Positions 36,623 through 46,971 are shown, counted from the stretch's first letter. The stretch: 64,000 nt of DNA from Methylocystis hirsuta (GCF_003722355.1 NZ_QWDD01000001.1:806001-870000); one strand, 5' to 3'. Program-made: numbers and translations. The notes: generated by a model not told the origin, from the letters alone.

Positions 36623-36834
36623 GGCAAGACCGCCAGCGTCGATCATGTGTCTTGACGGCGCGTTCGAGAAGGCGCCGCCCCTCCTGCCTCCCGTCGACGA
36701 CAATGACCCGTAGCTGCGCGAGCTTTATTTGAACCGCGCAACCTGACGAGCCGCTGGTCGCCAAGCTCGCACGCAAATGACGTCGGTCGAAAATGGCGCC
36801 GCATGCGCCAAGGCGCTTGCGGCGAAGCGCGTCC

Positions 36835-37548
36835 TCACGCGTCCGGCGGACCCATGTCGTCGCCGCTCTTTTTCTTCTTCTTGTCGACCTTGGCCTGCGC
36901 ATAGGAGCCGGAGTTCTTCAGCGCGATCGGCTTCTGACCCTCGACATATTGCGAGATCCAAAACAAAGTACGCTCGCGCGCCGATTGCGCGGCGGCTTCA
37001 TTGAAACTCTCCGCGGCGTCGAAATTGAAGCCGTTGCGGGCCTCGGGATAGGAGAAGGCGCTTACGTCGGGTCGCTGGGCGCGAAATTGGACGATTTCTT
37101 CCATCGGCAACGACGGATCATTCTCGGGGAGGTGCAGCAGCGTCGGAATTTTGCGCTTCACCCAACGTTCCTCTGAAATTCCGGCCGGATAATAGCTGAT
37201 CGCACAGGCGACGTCGCTGAGACTATTGGCCGAAACATAGGCGAGATAGCCGCCCCAATCATAGCCGACGATCGCCACCTTGCCGACGCCCTTCACGGCG
37301 TCGACAGTGGCTTGAATATCTTGCAAAGCGGTCGTGACGGAAGGGCCGTCGCTCTCGCCCTCCTGAGGCGCAAGCGCTGGCGCGATCGCGACGTAGCCCT
37401 GAGCCGCGAAGCCTTCGACCTCCTTTTGCAGATGTGGCGTGACGCCGTAGACGTCCGGCAGCACCACGACGGCGCCCTTGGGAGCGTCAGTGGGTTCGGC
37501 TCGATAGGCGGAAAAACTGCGCCCATCTCCGGAAGTGAGTTCGATCAT
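36835..37548 (-). CDS. dienelactone hydrolase-family protein with altered triad
   Basis: 237 residues from Met at 37548. Alpha/beta-hydrolase fold of the dienelactone hydrolase family: VVLPDVYGVTPHLQKEVEGF, and LPENDPSLPMEEI keeping the acid residue. The nucleophile elbow, normally G-x-C-x-G-G, is GYDWGG, with Asp for Cys. The His loop, normally GHGF/GHAF, is ARNGF, with Asn for His. The usual Cys-His-Asp triad is thus missing two members. The tail is Lys-rich. Probably not a normal lactonase; an Asp nucleophile as in haloalkane dehalogenases is conceivable. Confidence 0.8.
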   Translation of the reverse strand: MIELTSGDGRSFSAYRAEPTDAPKGAVVVLPDVYGVTPHLQKEVEGFAAQGYVAIAPALAPQEGESDGPSVTTALQDIQATVDAVKGVGKVAIVGYDWGGYLAYVSANSLSDVACAISYYPAGISEERWVKRKIPTLLHLPENDPSLPMEEIVQFRAQRPDVSAFSYPEARNGFNFDAAESFNEAAAQSARERTLFWISQYVEGQKPIALKNSGSYAQAKVDKKKKKSGDDMGPPDA

Positions 37549-37627
37549 GACGGCCTCGATGTGCAGCAAAGTGACGGAAGCTCTCGAACGAGAGACGGCG
37601 GAATCATGTCACGCCTGCACATCCCAT

Positions 37628-37643
37628 TGCGAATATCATGCCT
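37628..37643 (-). promoter_or_regulatory. possible sigma54 promoter, minus strand
   Basis: Minus-strand AGGCATG-ATAT-TCGCA, good -24, weaker -12. It lies 80 bases before the hydrolase-like gene. Confidence 0.35.
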
Positions 37644-37689
37644 GCATGACGAGACGTATCATTCGACGTTTAGCCAAGCGACTCTCGGC

Positions 37690-38076
37690 TCAGGAGTCGA
37701 AAAATCCCAATTCCAGCTTGGCTTCGTCGCTCATCATGCTCTGATGCCACGGCGGATCGAACACGAGATTGATTTTTACGCTAGCGACTCCGTCGACCGC
37801 ATCGACAGCCTTCTTCGTCATCCCGACCATTTCGCCGGCGACGGGGCAGCCCGGCGCCGTCAACGTCATGTCGATGTCGATGTCGCGTCGATCGATAACG
37901 TCGATGCGATAGATCAGGCCCAGATCGTATATGTTCACCGGAATTTCCGGGTCGAACACGGTCCGCAGCGCAAGAACGACGTCTTCATAAAGCGCCTGCG
38001 CCTCGGGCGAAGAATCGCTGCGGCCGACGCGACTGTTCGGCTCGGAAAGCTGTGTCATGTCGCTTCGTGGTTCCAT
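37690..38076 (-). CDS. SufT/MIP18-type Fe-S assembly factor (DUF59)
   Basis: 128 residues from Met at 38076 (or 122 from Met at 38058). Carries RTVFDPEIPVNIYDLGLIY and MTLTAPGCPVAGEM, the signature of MIP18/SufT domain proteins with the conserved Cys. Such proteins help mature Fe-S proteins. It fits the Fe-S-assembly theme of the region. Confidence 0.9.
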   Translation of the reverse strand: MEPRSDMTQLSEPNSRVGRSDSSPEAQALYEDVVLALRTVFDPEIPVNIYDLGLIYRIDVIDRRDIDIDMTLTAPGCPVAGEMVGMTKKAVDAVDGVASVKINLVFDPPWHQSMMSDEAKLELGFFDS

Positions 38077-38160
38077 CTGAGTATCCTGCGTGGCGCGAGT
38101 CGAATTCTCGACTGCTCGAGGTCAACCAGCAAGTAAGGCGCCATTGAGCTTTGCTGAGGC

Positions 38161-38176
38161 TGGACTGAAATTTGCA
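38161..38176 (+). promoter_or_regulatory. sigma54 promoter of thioredoxin-like ferredoxin
   Basis: TGGACTG-AAAT-TTGCA: perfect -12, fair -24, about 110 bases before the ATG at 38284. A TGT-N10-ACA lies downstream at 38253, not in the usual upstream place. Confidence 0.45.
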
Positions 38177-38252
38177 ATCATTCCACGTCCACGGTCCGCG
38201 GCGTCATGGTTGAGCGCCTTCGTTTACGAAGCGCATTTCTCACAGAGCGCCG

Positions 38253-38268
38253 TGTTACAATCCTCACA
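38253..38268 (+). promoter_or_regulatory. TGT-N10-ACA site near ferredoxin gene
   Basis: Exact NifA-type motif 16 bases before the gene at 38284. It is downstream of the promoter candidate, which is unusual for an activator site. About a handful of such motifs would be expected by chance in 64 kb, so weight is low. Confidence 0.25.
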
Positions 38269-38283
38269 AAGGCTCGGTGCAGT

Positions 38284-38634
38284 ATGTCGGATACGCCTGA
38301 AGAAGAATTTGAGCTGCCTCAACTATACAAGCGACATGTCTTTGCGTGTTTCACGCAGCGGCCGCCGAACCATCCGCGCGGCAGCTGCGGCTCGCTCGGC
38401 GCGCAGCCGCTTTGGGACCGGCTCGGCAAGCGCGTCGAAGCCGACGGCGGCGGCGAGATCGGCTTCACCTCCGCGGGCTGCATGGGCTTTTGCTCGGCGG
38501 GGCCCTTGATGGTGGTTTATCCCGAGGGCGTCTGGTATCGGCCGACGACGACCGAAGACATTGACGAAATCTACGACTCGCATCTCAAGGGCGGCAAGCG
38601 CGTCGACCGCTTGGTGATGATCTTGTCGCGCTGA
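38284..38634 (+). CDS. thioredoxin-like [2Fe-2S] ferredoxin (Shethna I type)
   Basis: 116 residues from the ATG at 38284. The Cys set is FACFTQRPPNHPRGSCG, then SAGCMGFCSAGP, as in thioredoxin-fold [2Fe-2S] ferredoxins. This family includes Shethna protein I of Azotobacter and the NuoE-type subunit. It is likely an electron carrier. It converges with sufE after 14 bases. Confidence 0.9.
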   Translation: MSDTPEEEFELPQLYKRHVFACFTQRPPNHPRGSCGSLGAQPLWDRLGKRVEADGGGEIGFTSAGCMGFCSAGPLMVVYPEGVWYRPTTTEDIDEIYDSHLKGGKRVDRLVMILSR

Positions 38635-38648
38635 GCGCTCCCGAGTGT

Positions 38649-39089
38649 TCAAGACATCGCGCTGGAGGCCGCGAGCAACTCGCGCGCCTCCGCGTGGATG
38701 CGCCCCACCATCGACTTGAAGCCGTTGGAGCGTTGCGGCGTCAGATGTTCGCGTAGGCCAAGACGCTCGAATAAGGCGACAGGATCCGCCTTCAGGATTT
38801 CCGCGCCGGTCTTGCCGGAGCAGAGCGCCAGCAAGATTGCAACGAGGCCGCGCACGATATGCGCGTCGCTGTCGCCGCGGATCATCAACGCCGGTTCGCC
38901 GCCATTTGCGTCGGAAATTGTCGTCGCCAGCCAGACCTGGCTCGCGCAGCCCGAGACTTTATTTTGATCGTTCTTCAACGCATCGGGAAGCGGCTCGAGC
39001 ATTTTGCCAAGTTCGATGACATAGCGGTAGCGGTCCTCCCAATCGTCGAGCAGCGAGAAGTTTTCGATGATGTCGTCGATCGTCGTCAT
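38649..39089 (-). CDS. sufE: SufE, cysteine desulfurase partner
   Basis: 146 residues from the Met at 39089. NKVSGCASQVWLA holds the sulfur-accepting Cys of SufE, followed by SDAHIVRGLVAILLALCSGKT. In canonical systems SufE takes persulfide from SufS. Here sufS is decayed, so SufE may accept sulfur from NifS or a sulfurtransferase (inference). Its start overlaps the ankyrin gene's stop (ATGA), so the two are coupled. Confidence 0.93.
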   Translation of the reverse strand: MTTIDDIIENFSLLDDWEDRYRYVIELGKMLEPLPDALKNDQNKVSGCASQVWLATTISDANGGEPALMIRGDSDAHIVRGLVAILLALCSGKTGAEILKADPVALFERLGLREHLTPQRSNGFKSMVGRIHAEARELLAASSAMS

Positions 39090-39535
39090 GTTTCGATCAT
39101 TCCTACAGCTTTGAGCCGATCGCGGCGCTGGCGAGACGCGACGCGCAATACTTGCAGGCATTCGATGTTCGCCGCGAGATCAAGCGCCGAAAATCCGTCG
39201 ACGTTCTCGTCCAGGGGATCTGCGCCGAGCGCAAGCAAGAGCGTCACGACGGCGGTCTTGCCCGCCGAAGCCGCATAGATTAGCGCCGTCGAGCCGTCGG
39301 GATTGCAATGGTGGACATTGGCCCCGGCGGCGGAGAGCAACTCGATGGCCTCCACGCTGTCCTGCTTGCACGCCAACCAAACCGCATTGTTGCCATCGCG
39401 GGTCACGGCGTGGAGATCCCCGCCGGCTGCGATGATTTCGCGCAATATCAGGACGTTCGCCTCGGCCGCTGCTCGAAGAAGCGGCGTGAGGCCATCAGCG
39501 CCGCCGGCGTTCACTTCCGTCGGAAAGCCTTGCAT
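39086..39535 (-). CDS. ankyrin-repeat protein
   Basis: About 149 residues from ATG at 39535; a TTG at 39553 and an open frame further upstream leave the start unsure. Four ankyrin repeats are visible: GLTPLLRAAAEANVLILREI, NNAVWLACKQDSVEAIELL, STALIYAASAGKTAVVTLL and FSALDLAANIECLQVLRV. A protein-interaction module of unknown partner. It sits between a receiver-like protein and SufE in one minus-strand operon. Confidence 0.85.
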   Translation of the reverse strand: MQGFPTEVNAGGADGLTPLLRAAAEANVLILREIIAAGGDLHAVTRDGNNAVWLACKQDSVEAIELLSAAGANVHHCNPDGSTALIYAASAGKTAVVTLLLALGADPLDENVDGFSALDLAANIECLQVLRVASRQRRDRLKAVGMIET

Positions 39536-39608
39536 CGTCAACCATTGCGTCAACTGCGGGGTAATGCCGTCACTCCATCGCAGCGCCGACGAGACGTCGG
39601 CGTATTGA

Positions 39609-40040
39609 CTAAAGCAGCCCTAATTGCACGAGCGGCTTGGCGCCGCCGCGCCCGAGAACCGTGTCAACCTTCTGCCGCACATTCTCGATCTTCAGCGGTT
39701 TCACCAATATGCCATGCGCGCCACGTTTCATGGCGTCGACCGCGAGCGGCTCGTCGGCCTTATCGCAGACGATCAATATGCGAACGCCGGCGAAGCGCTC
39801 CGTCAATTCCGTAAGGAGCGACACGCCGTTGCTCCTCAGAAAAGAAGCGCCGAGCAGAACGACGTCCGGCTTCAGCCAGCCGACGCCCTTATCGTAGGCT
39901 TCCTGGATGCTGGCGATTTCGTGGGTTTCGATCTCGTCATGCAGCATGAACTGAAGCGCGGCGCGCACGATCTCGTCTTCGTCGAGGACGAACACCCGCC
40001 GTTGATCGACCGCCTTCGCGGTTTCGACGCCAATCTGCAT
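39609..40040 (-). CDS. degenerate receiver-domain protein (no phosphoacceptor Asp)
   Basis: 143 residues from Met at 40040 after AAGGAGCAGGA. CheY-like fold: VFVLDEDEIVRAALQFML, then PDVVLLGASFLRSNGVSLLT, and HGILVKPLKIENVRQ with the conserved Lys. The Asp that is phosphorylated should be in the D of VVLLD; here it is Gly. The acidic pair at the start (DED) is kept. It is thus a pseudo-receiver, probably regulated by binding rather than phosphorylation. No output domain is fused. Confidence 0.88.
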   Translation of the reverse strand: MQIGVETAKAVDQRRVFVLDEDEIVRAALQFMLHDEIETHEIASIQEAYDKGVGWLKPDVVLLGASFLRSNGVSLLTELTERFAGVRILIVCDKADEPLAVDAMKRGAHGILVKPLKIENVRQKVDTVLGRGGAKPLVQLGLL

Positions 40041-40089
40041 TCCTGCTCCTTTCGAAGATACGCCGCCAAATGCCGTGCAGAAGATAAGA

Positions 40090-40105
40090 AGCAAGCTCTG
40101 TTCCA
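40090..40105 (-). promoter_or_regulatory. sigma54 promoter of pseudo-receiver operon
   Basis: Minus-strand TGGAACA-GAGC-TTGCT: good -24, perfect -12, 50 bases before the ATG at 40040 and about 30 bases from the NifA site at 40135. Confidence 0.55.
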
Positions 40106-40134
40106 AATGTCGCTGAGCAACGAGCGGCGTGCGA

Positions 40135-40150
40135 TGTTCTGTTCACAACA
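40135..40150. promoter_or_regulatory. NifA upstream activator site, divergent
   Basis: Exact TGT-N10-ACA, 105 bases before the nifH2 promoter and 30 bases from the minus-strand promoter, so it may serve both. Confidence 0.7.
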
Positions 40151-40254
40151 AATGTCCCGACTGTCGGCTTCCTTCACATAAACAGCCGATGTGGGATGCG
40201 CTCATCGTTTGATCAAATCACAATAAAACAAGGAACTAGCCATTAATGCCGCAC

Positions 40255-40270
40255 TGGCACGGCCGTTGCT
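40255..40270 (+). promoter_or_regulatory. sigma54 promoter of nifH2
   Basis: TGGCACG-GCCG-TTGCT is identical to the consensus. Leader to nifH2 about 135 bases. It is unrelated in sequence to the nifH1 promoter region, so the two nifH genes have independent promoters. Confidence 0.92.
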
Positions 40271-40296
40271 ACCTGTCGAATGCGAGTGAGGGCTGA

Positions 40297-41348
<1,052 letters not shown>

Positions 41349-41352
41349 CGTT

Positions 41353-42078
41353 ATGTTGTCAGCGGAGCGTGACGTGATGGTGCACGCATTCCAGAATATC
41401 GACAGCGGCGGCTACGCATCCGCGGCGACGGAGAGCGGGCGAAGCGTTACTGACGCTGCGCGCGTGTATCGCGACCTGACCGGAGTTTTGCCCGAAGCGG
41501 CGAATATCGATGGCGATGCGAATTTCGACCGCCACGTTCTGGCGTCGATCATAGCCTTGGCGTCGAGCGAGGGCGGAAGTCTCGCGGCGCAAGTCGGTCT
41601 GACGGACACTGAACTCGGCGATCTCTTTTCTCACTGGTTTTCCGCGGGAGGAATCGAATCCTGCGTTGACCACGCGGCGAGTGTCGTGGACGCCGACGAA
41701 ATCGAAATGGTGCGGGAGATTCTTCTTGAGAATCGTTCCGGCGAGGGCGAATTCGGCCGCTGGCTCGCCGCCATGATCGCGCGCCGCGCCATGGAGCCCA
41801 ACCATCTTTGGGAGGATCTCGGGCTTCGTGACAGATCCGAATTGACGCGGCTGATCGCGCGCCATTACGCGCCGCTCGCCCGACGCAACGATAAGAACAT
41901 GCGCTGGAAGCGATTCATCTACCGCATGATGTGCGAGAACGACGGTTTCGTCATGTGCAGCACGCCCGTGTGCTCCAACTGCGCCGATTACGCGCTCTGC
42001 TATGGTGCGGAAACCGGAACGAGCCGCGTCGCGTCTGCAGCGCAATCGTCCGCGACGCCGGCCGGACAGACAGTGTAA
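41353..42078 (+). CDS. nifQ: NifQ, molybdenum donor for FeMo-co
   Basis: 241 residues from the ATG at 41353; an ATG at 41377 with GGAG upstream is a serious alternative. The C-terminal Cys motif CSTPVCSNCADYALC has C-x4-C-x2-C-x5-C, the NifQ signature that binds a Mo-Fe-S cluster. The middle is helical (WLAAMIARRAMEPNHLWEDLG is of the family). Probably delivers Mo to NifEN with NifH. It follows nifH2 by about 50 bases. Confidence 0.95.
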   Translation: MLSAERDVMVHAFQNIDSGGYASAATESGRSVTDAARVYRDLTGVLPEAANIDGDANFDRHVLASIIALASSEGGSLAAQVGLTDTELGDLFSHWFSAGGIESCVDHAASVVDADEIEMVREILLENRSGEGEFGRWLAAMIARRAMEPNHLWEDLGLRDRSELTRLIARHYAPLARRNDKNMRWKRFIYRMMCENDGFVMCSTPVCSNCADYALCYGAETGTSRVASAAQSSATPAGQTV

Positions 42079-42096
42079 GTTCATTCGAACAACTTT

Positions 42097-42112
42097 TGTC
42101 GAGTTTTCGACA
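42097..42112 (+). promoter_or_regulatory. NifA upstream activator site
   Basis: Exact TGT-N10-ACA 50 bases before a near-perfect sigma54 promoter. The central part is itself an inverted repeat (TGTCGA...TCGACA). Confidence 0.7.
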
Positions 42113-42160
42113 ATCTCATAATTTGCTGGCCGGACTGGCGGTTTTTGCCCGCGTTGGGGA

Positions 42161-42176
42161 TGGCATGTCGATTGCT
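42161..42176 (+). promoter_or_regulatory. sigma54 promoter of iscA-nifV-cysE-nifW-fix operon
   Basis: TGGCATG-TCGA-TTGCT, near-perfect consensus, 40 bases before the A-type carrier ATG. Confidence 0.88.
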
Positions 42177-42215
42177 TGATCCAGGCACAGGCAAGTTCAT
42201 CTCGGAGGCTCCAGT

Positions 42216-42536
42216 ATGATCACGGTCTCGCAGGCAGCCGTCGCCGCGGTAAAGGATGCGATGGCGCGGGCCTCTCAACGAGAGGGTGGTCTGCGCATCC
42301 TGGTCAAGGAAGGCGGCTGCGCCGGCTACGAGTATGTCGTCGATCTTGATCCGCAGCAGAGAAACGACGACATCGTCGTCGAGGCGGATGGCATACGCGT
42401 GCTGATCGATCCGGCCTCGCGTCCGCGCCTTGAGGGCATGACGCTCGGCTTTCGTCAGGATCTCGCCGGGTCAGGCTTCACCTTTGAGAATCCCAACGCA
42501 AGCTCGACCTGCGGCTGTCAAAAATCCTTCAACTGA
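42216..42536 (+). CDS. A-type Fe-S carrier (IscA/HesB family)
   Basis: 106 residues. First Cys in EGGCAGYEYV and C-terminal TCGCQKSF, giving all three ligands. Closely similar in size and spacing to the protein at 26855-27175, hence a paralog. It starts a long nifV-cysE-nifW-fixABCX operon. Confidence 0.93.
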   Translation: MITVSQAAVAAVKDAMARASQREGGLRILVKEGGCAGYEYVVDLDPQQRNDDIVVEADGIRVLIDPASRPRLEGMTLGFRQDLAGSGFTFENPNASSTCGCQKSFN

Positions 42537-42620
42537 AGGACTTGTGCAGATGCGTGGTGCGGTTGTGCGGTTGTTCCTTGGTTGCATGGAAGCGGGCGCC
42601 TCGAGCGCTCGTATGAGTCG

Positions 42621-43820
42621 ATGACGACATATATGTCCCGAACGAGTTCGCTCTCTCCCGTCGCTTCGCCGACGCGGAAAGTGCTGGATGTGGTGTTGAA
42701 CGACACCACGCTTCGGGACGGCGAACAGGCCCCCGGCGTCGCTTTCACCTGCGAAGAGAAGCTCGAAATTGCGCGCGCCTTGGCGCGCGCCGGCGTTACT
42801 GAACTCGAAGCCGGCACGCCGGCGATGGGCGGCGTGGAGATCGCGATGATCCGAGCGATCGTCGACGCCCAATTGCCGCTGCGCGCGATCGCCTGGTGCC
42901 GGATGCGCGTCGAGGACGTCGAAGCGGCGCTGGCGTCGGGCGTCTCGATGGTCAATCTCTCCGTGCCGGTCTCCGAGACGCAAATCCGAGCGAAATTGCG
43001 CGGCGGGCGCGCCCGGGCGCTGGAGATGACCCGGCGCGTCGTCGCTTACGCGCGGGACAAGGGCCTCGACGTCGCGGTTGGCGGCGAGGATTCGTCGCGC
43101 GCCGAACCTGAATTCCTGATGGAGACGATGGCCGTCGCGCAAGCCGCCGGCGCCCGCCGATTCCGGGTCGCCGACACGTTGAGCGTGCTTGATCCTTTCG
43201 CCGCTTACGATCTGATCGCAAAACTGCGCGCGCAGAGCGACCTCGAGATCGAAATCCACTGTCATGACGATCTCGGCCTCGCCACCGCCAATACTCTGGC
43301 GGGCATTAAGGCGGGCGCCACGCATGCGTCGGTCACGGTGATCGGGCTCGGCGAGCGCGCCGGCAATGCGCCGCTCGAGGAAGTCGCGGTGGCGGCGCGT
43401 CAGTTGCACAAATATGAAACCGGCATTGTGCTCACCGAATTGCGCAACGTCGCGGCGCTCGTCTCCGCCGCGGCGCGACGGCCGATCCCGCTGAACAAAT
43501 CCATCGTCGGCGAGCACGTCTTCACACATGAATCCGGCATTCACGTCGATGGGCTGCTCAAAGACCCGCGCACCTATGAATCCTTCGATCCGCGCATGCT
43601 CGGGCGCGCGCATGAGATCGTGATCGGCAAGCATTCCGGCTCGGCGGCCATCACCGCGATGCTGCGGCGATTGGATCTGTCGGTCAGCGTTGAGGAGCTC
43701 GGCGAGATCGTCTCCTGCGTGCGCGCCCATGCGCTTGATCATAAGGGGCCGGTCAGCGGCGAGGCCTTGACCTCGATCTGGCGCAGCGTCTGCGCGAGCA
43801 CTCACGCGAGAGGCATGTGA
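42621..43820 (+). CDS. nifV: NifV, homocitrate synthase
   Basis: 399 residues from the ATG at 42621 (42633 also possible). [17 protein letters not shown] is the catalytic signature of the homocitrate/isopropylmalate synthase family; [16 protein letters not shown] and [20 protein letters not shown] text ([15 protein letters not shown]) follow. It makes homocitrate, the organic acid of FeMo-co. The cysE gene overlaps or abuts its stop. Confidence 0.96.
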   Translation: MTTYMSRTSSLSPVASPTRKVLDVVLNDTTLRDGEQAPGVAFTCEEKLEIARALARAGVTELEAGTPAMGGVEIAMIRAIVDAQLPLRAIAWCRMRVEDVEAALASGVSMVNLSVPVSETQIRAKLRGGRARALEMTRRVVAYARDKGLDVAVGGEDSSRAEPEFLMETMAVAQAAGARRFRVADTLSVLDPFAAYDLIAKLRAQSDLEIEIHCHDDLGLATANTLAGIKAGATHASVTVIGLGERAGNAPLEEVAVAARQLHKYETGIVLTELRNVAALVSAAARRPIPLNKSIVGEHVFTHESGIHVDGLLKDPRTYESFDPRMLGRAHEIVIGKHSGSAAITAMLRRLDLSVSVEELGEIVSCVRAHALDHKGPVSGEALTSIWRSVCASTHARGM

Positions 43821-43825
43821 GCGTC

Positions 43826-44623
43826 ATGCTCGAACGAGCCGCCACGATGACGAACCAGGCAGCGCAGACCAAGGCGGCGACCGCGGCGTCCGAGCCGACG
43901 CGCTTGCAACTGATCCGCGAGGACCTGGCGTGCGTGGCGACGCGCGATCCTGCCGCCCGCGGACGTTTTGAGACGCTGCTCACCTATCCCGGGCTGCACG
44001 CCGTTATCTGGCATCGCCTCGCCAATTGGCTGTGGACCAACGATCATCGCTTCTGGGCGCGTCTCCTCTCCTGGTTCGCGCGCTTTCTGACCAATGTCGA
44101 CATCCATCCCGGCGCGACGATTGGCCGACGCTTTTTCATCGACCATGGCGCCGGCGTCGTCATCGGCGAGACGGCGGTCGTCGGCGACGACGTGACGCTC
44201 TATCACGGCGTGACGCTCGGCGGCGTCTCCTGGTCGCCGGGCAAGCGCCATCCGACGCTCGAGGACGAAGTGATCGTCGGCGCCGGCGCGAAGATTCTCG
44301 GTCCCATCACGATCGGCCGCAATGCGCGCGTCGGCGCCAACTCCGTCGTGATCGAAAGTGTGATGCGGGACGCAACGGTGGTCGGAATTCCGGCGAAGAT
44401 CGTGCATCGCGACATCGGCCGCTGCACGTTCGATGGCCGCATCAACCTCAATCACCATCTGATGCCGGATCCGGTCGGCGAGGCATTCTCGGTCCTGCTC
44501 GATCGCGTCGAGTTTTTGGAGACGCGCGTGTCGCATCTGCAGAGGCGTCTGCGGGAGCGCGAACGGACGATTAAGGCGCCCGATGGGGCCGCGCCAAAGG
44601 CGGAGCCGGCGGAAGTCATATGA
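43826..44623 (+). CDS. cysE: serine O-acetyltransferase (CysE/NifP type)
   Basis: 265 residues from ATG at 43826; a GTG at 43817 overlapping the nifV stop is also possible. Left-handed beta-helix enzyme: [36 protein letters not shown] and [12 protein letters not shown]. Makes O-acetylserine for cysteine. A nif-linked copy, as NifP in Azotobacter, raises cysteine for NifS during cluster synthesis. Confidence 0.94.
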   Translation: MLERAATMTNQAAQTKAATAASEPTRLQLIREDLACVATRDPAARGRFETLLTYPGLHAVIWHRLANWLWTNDHRFWARLLSWFARFLTNVDIHPGATIGRRFFIDHGAGVVIGETAVVGDDVTLYHGVTLGGVSWSPGKRHPTLEDEVIVGAGAKILGPITIGRNARVGANSVVIESVMRDATVVGIPAKIVHRDIGRCTFDGRINLNHHLMPDPVGEAFSVLLDRVEFLETRVSHLQRRLRERERTIKAPDGAAPKAEPAEVI

Positions 44624-44634
44624 AGGAGACCAAA

Positions 44635-44961
44635 ATGTCGGAGCCCTCCATTCTGGAGCAACTGAAAAAGGCGTCCTGCGCCGAAGAGTTCTTTGCGCTG
44701 CTCGGCGTCGACTATGACCCGAAAGTGGTCAATGTCGCGCGCCTCCATATTCTGCGGCGCATGGGGCAATATCTCTTCAGCGAGGATCTATGCGAGCTTG
44801 ACGACGCGACGGTGACCCAGCGCTGCAAGGACTTTTTGGAGCGCGCCTACCAGGACTTCCTGACGTCGACGCCGATCGACGAGCGCCTGTTCAAAGTCCA
44901 TAAGGACGCCGTCAAGCCGGCGGCGCCGCCGTCATTGGTGCAGCTCAACGTTCTGAAGTGA
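44635..44961 (+). CDS. nifW: NifW, nitrogenase-stabilizing protein
   Basis: 108 residues from ATG at 44635, after AAGGAGA; a preceding Met at 44620 contains the ribosome site itself. Contains CAEEFFALLGVDYDPKVVNV and ARLHILRRMGQYL, the NifW hallmark. NifW helps MoFe protein maturation and oxygen tolerance. Followed by fixA after 30 bases. Confidence 0.95.
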   Translation: MSEPSILEQLKKASCAEEFFALLGVDYDPKVVNVARLHILRRMGQYLFSEDLCELDDATVTQRCKDFLERAYQDFLTSTPIDERLFKVHKDAVKPAAPPSLVQLNVLK

Positions 44962-44991
44962 ACGCTTAGCAAATACACGGGGACAACTCGA

Positions 44992-45834
44992 ATGCATATC
45001 GTCGTCTGCATGAAGCAAGTGCCCGACTCGGCGCAGATCCGCGTTCACCCGGTGACCAACACGATCATGCGCCAGGGCGTTCCGACGATCATCAACCCAT
45101 ATGATCTGTTCGCGATCGAAGAAGCGTTGCGGCTGCGCCAAAAATTCGGCGGCGCGGTCACCATTCTCACCATGGGTCCGCCTTCGGCCGAGGACAGTCT
45201 GCGCAAGGCGCTGACCTTTGGCGCCGATCGCGCTGTGCTCTTGACCGACCGCTTTTTCGCGGGCGCCGACACGCTGGCGACCACATATGCGCTGGCGACG
45301 GCGATTCGCAAGATCGGCGTGGAGTTTGGCCCGCCGAACATCGTCTTCACAGGCAAGCAGACGATCGACGGCGACACGGCGCAGGTGGGACCGGGCGTCG
45401 CCAAGCGACTGGGCCTGATGCAGCTCACTTATGTCTCGCATATCGACAACGTCGATCTTGAGGCGTGCACGATCGACGTCGAACGGCGCAGCGAGGGCGG
45501 CGTGCAGAAGTTGCGCAGCAAAATGCCCTGCCTGATTTCCATCCTCGAAGGCGTCAATGAGATGCGCATTGGCTCGTTGAGCGATGCGTTGACGGCGGCC
45601 CGTGCGACGATCATCAAATGGAGCGCGCAGGACGCCGGCGTGGAGGACATCACCAAATGCGGACTGCGTGGCTCGCCGACGATCGTCAAGCGCGTCTTCG
45701 CGCCGAAGCCGCGTGCGGAAAAGGCCGAATTCATCGAACTCGGCGACAAGCCGGGGGACGCCTTCGTCGATGAATTATTCAAGCGCCGGCCGAAACTCGA
45801 AGCCGAGCTCGGACAATTGACGCGCGGCTATTGA
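44992..45834 (+). CDS. fixA: FixA, electron transfer flavoprotein beta subunit
   Basis: 280 residues. ETF-beta fold: [16 protein letters not shown], then [20 protein letters not shown]. With FixB it forms the flavoprotein that bifurcates electrons from NADH, sending low-potential electrons to nitrogenase and others to quinone via FixCX. First of fixABCX. Confidence 0.97.
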   Translation: MHIVVCMKQVPDSAQIRVHPVTNTIMRQGVPTIINPYDLFAIEEALRLRQKFGGAVTILTMGPPSAEDSLRKALTFGADRAVLLTDRFFAGADTLATTYALATAIRKIGVEFGPPNIVFTGKQTIDGDTAQVGPGVAKRLGLMQLTYVSHIDNVDLEACTIDVERRSEGGVQKLRSKMPCLISILEGVNEMRIGSLSDALTAARATIIKWSAQDAGVEDITKCGLRGSPTIVKRVFAPKPRAEKAEFIELGDKPGDAFVDELFKRRPKLEAELGQLTRGY

Positions 45835-45856
45835 TCTCGAAACAGGAGCGCGACAC

Positions 45857-46960
45857 ATGAACGATAAGGCAAAGGCTCCTGCTCCGGCGGGGCGCGCGGC
45901 GGCGAAAAAAGAGCTGCCCGAACATCTCAAAGCATACAAACACGTCTGGGTCTTCATCGAGCAGGAGCGTGGACAAGCGCATCCCGTGTCCTGGGAGTTG
46001 ATGGGCGCGGGGCGGATTCTCGCCGATAAGCTCGGCGTCAATCTCGCCGCGGTCGTCGTCGGCGCGCGCAACGAGGCGACGCAGGCCGTCGTGCGGGAAA
46101 GCTTCAACTATGGCGCAGACCTCGCCTATCTCGTCGCGGACGACGTCCTCACGGATTACCGCAACGAGAGCTACACAAAGGCGATGACCGATCTCGTCAA
46201 CGCCTATCAGCCGGAAATCCTGCTGCTGGGCGCGACGATCTTGGGGCGCGATCTTGCCGGCTCGGTGGCGACGACGCTGCTGACCGGTCTCACCGCCGAT
46301 TGTACGGAACTCGACGTCGATGCGGAAGGTTCGCTCGCCGCGACGCGTCCGACGTTCGGCGGCTCGCTGCTCTGCACGATCTTCACGCTCAACTATCGGC
46401 CGCAAATGGCGACCGTGCGCCCGCGCGTGATGCCGATGCCGGAGCGCGTCGATAAGCCGATCGGCCGTGTGATCGAACATCCGCTTGGTATGGTGGAAGA
46501 CGACATTGTCACGAAAGTGTTGTCCTTCCTGCCCGACCGCGATTCGACAAAGTCCAACCTGGCTTTCGCCGACGTGGTCGTGGCGGGCGGCCTCGGCCTC
46601 GGCTCTCCGGAAAACTTCCAACTTATCCGCCAGCTGGCGAGCGCGATCGGCGCGGAATTCGGCTGTTCGCGTCCGCTGGTGCAAAAGGGATGGGTCAGCT
46701 CTGACCGGCAGATCGGTCAGACCGGTAAGACGATCCGACCCAAGCTTTATATCGCCGCGGGCATTTCCGGCGCGATCCAGCATCGCGTCGGCGTCGAGGG
46801 CGCGGATTACATCGTCGCGATCAACACCGACAAGAATGCGCCAATCTTCGATTTCGCGCATGTTGGAATCGTCACCGACGCGGTACGGCTTTTGCCTGCC
46901 CTCACGGAAGCGTTCTCGAAACGATTGTCTCCGCATCAGCGCGACCGTCTAGCGAGCTAG
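45857..46960 (+). CDS. fixB: FixB, electron transfer flavoprotein alpha subunit
   Basis: 367 residues. A 35-residue Ala/Pro/Lys-rich N-terminal extension precedes the ETF-alpha domain; the C-terminal FAD motif [20 protein letters not shown] and [18 protein letters not shown] is clear. Partner of FixA; 22 bases after it. Confidence 0.97.
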   Translation: MNDKAKAPAPAGRAAAKKELPEHLKAYKHVWVFIEQERGQAHPVSWELMGAGRILADKLGVNLAAVVVGARNEATQAVVRESFNYGADLAYLVADDVLTDYRNESYTKAMTDLVNAYQPEILLLGATILGRDLAGSVATTLLTGLTADCTELDVDAEGSLAATRPTFGGSLLCTIFTLNYRPQMATVRPRVMPMPERVDKPIGRVIEHPLGMVEDDIVTKVLSFLPDRDSTKSNLAFADVVVAGGLGLGSPENFQLIRQLASAIGAEFGCSRPLVQKGWVSSDRQIGQTGKTIRPKLYIAAGISGAIQHRVGVEGADYIVAINTDKNAPIFDFAHVGIVTDAVRLLPALTEAFSKRLSPHQRDRLAS

Positions 46961-46971
46961 GGGAGATAGGC

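Noticed and set aside
36623..36834. Minus-strand frame with a segment that looked protein-like
   Set aside because: No start with a ribosome site, Arg-rich ends, no recognisable domain; it lies between convergent genes.
38253..38268. TGT-N10-ACA treated as an activator of the ferredoxin at 38284
   Set aside because: It is downstream of the promoter candidate; several such motifs are expected by chance in 64 kb, so it is listed only with low confidence.
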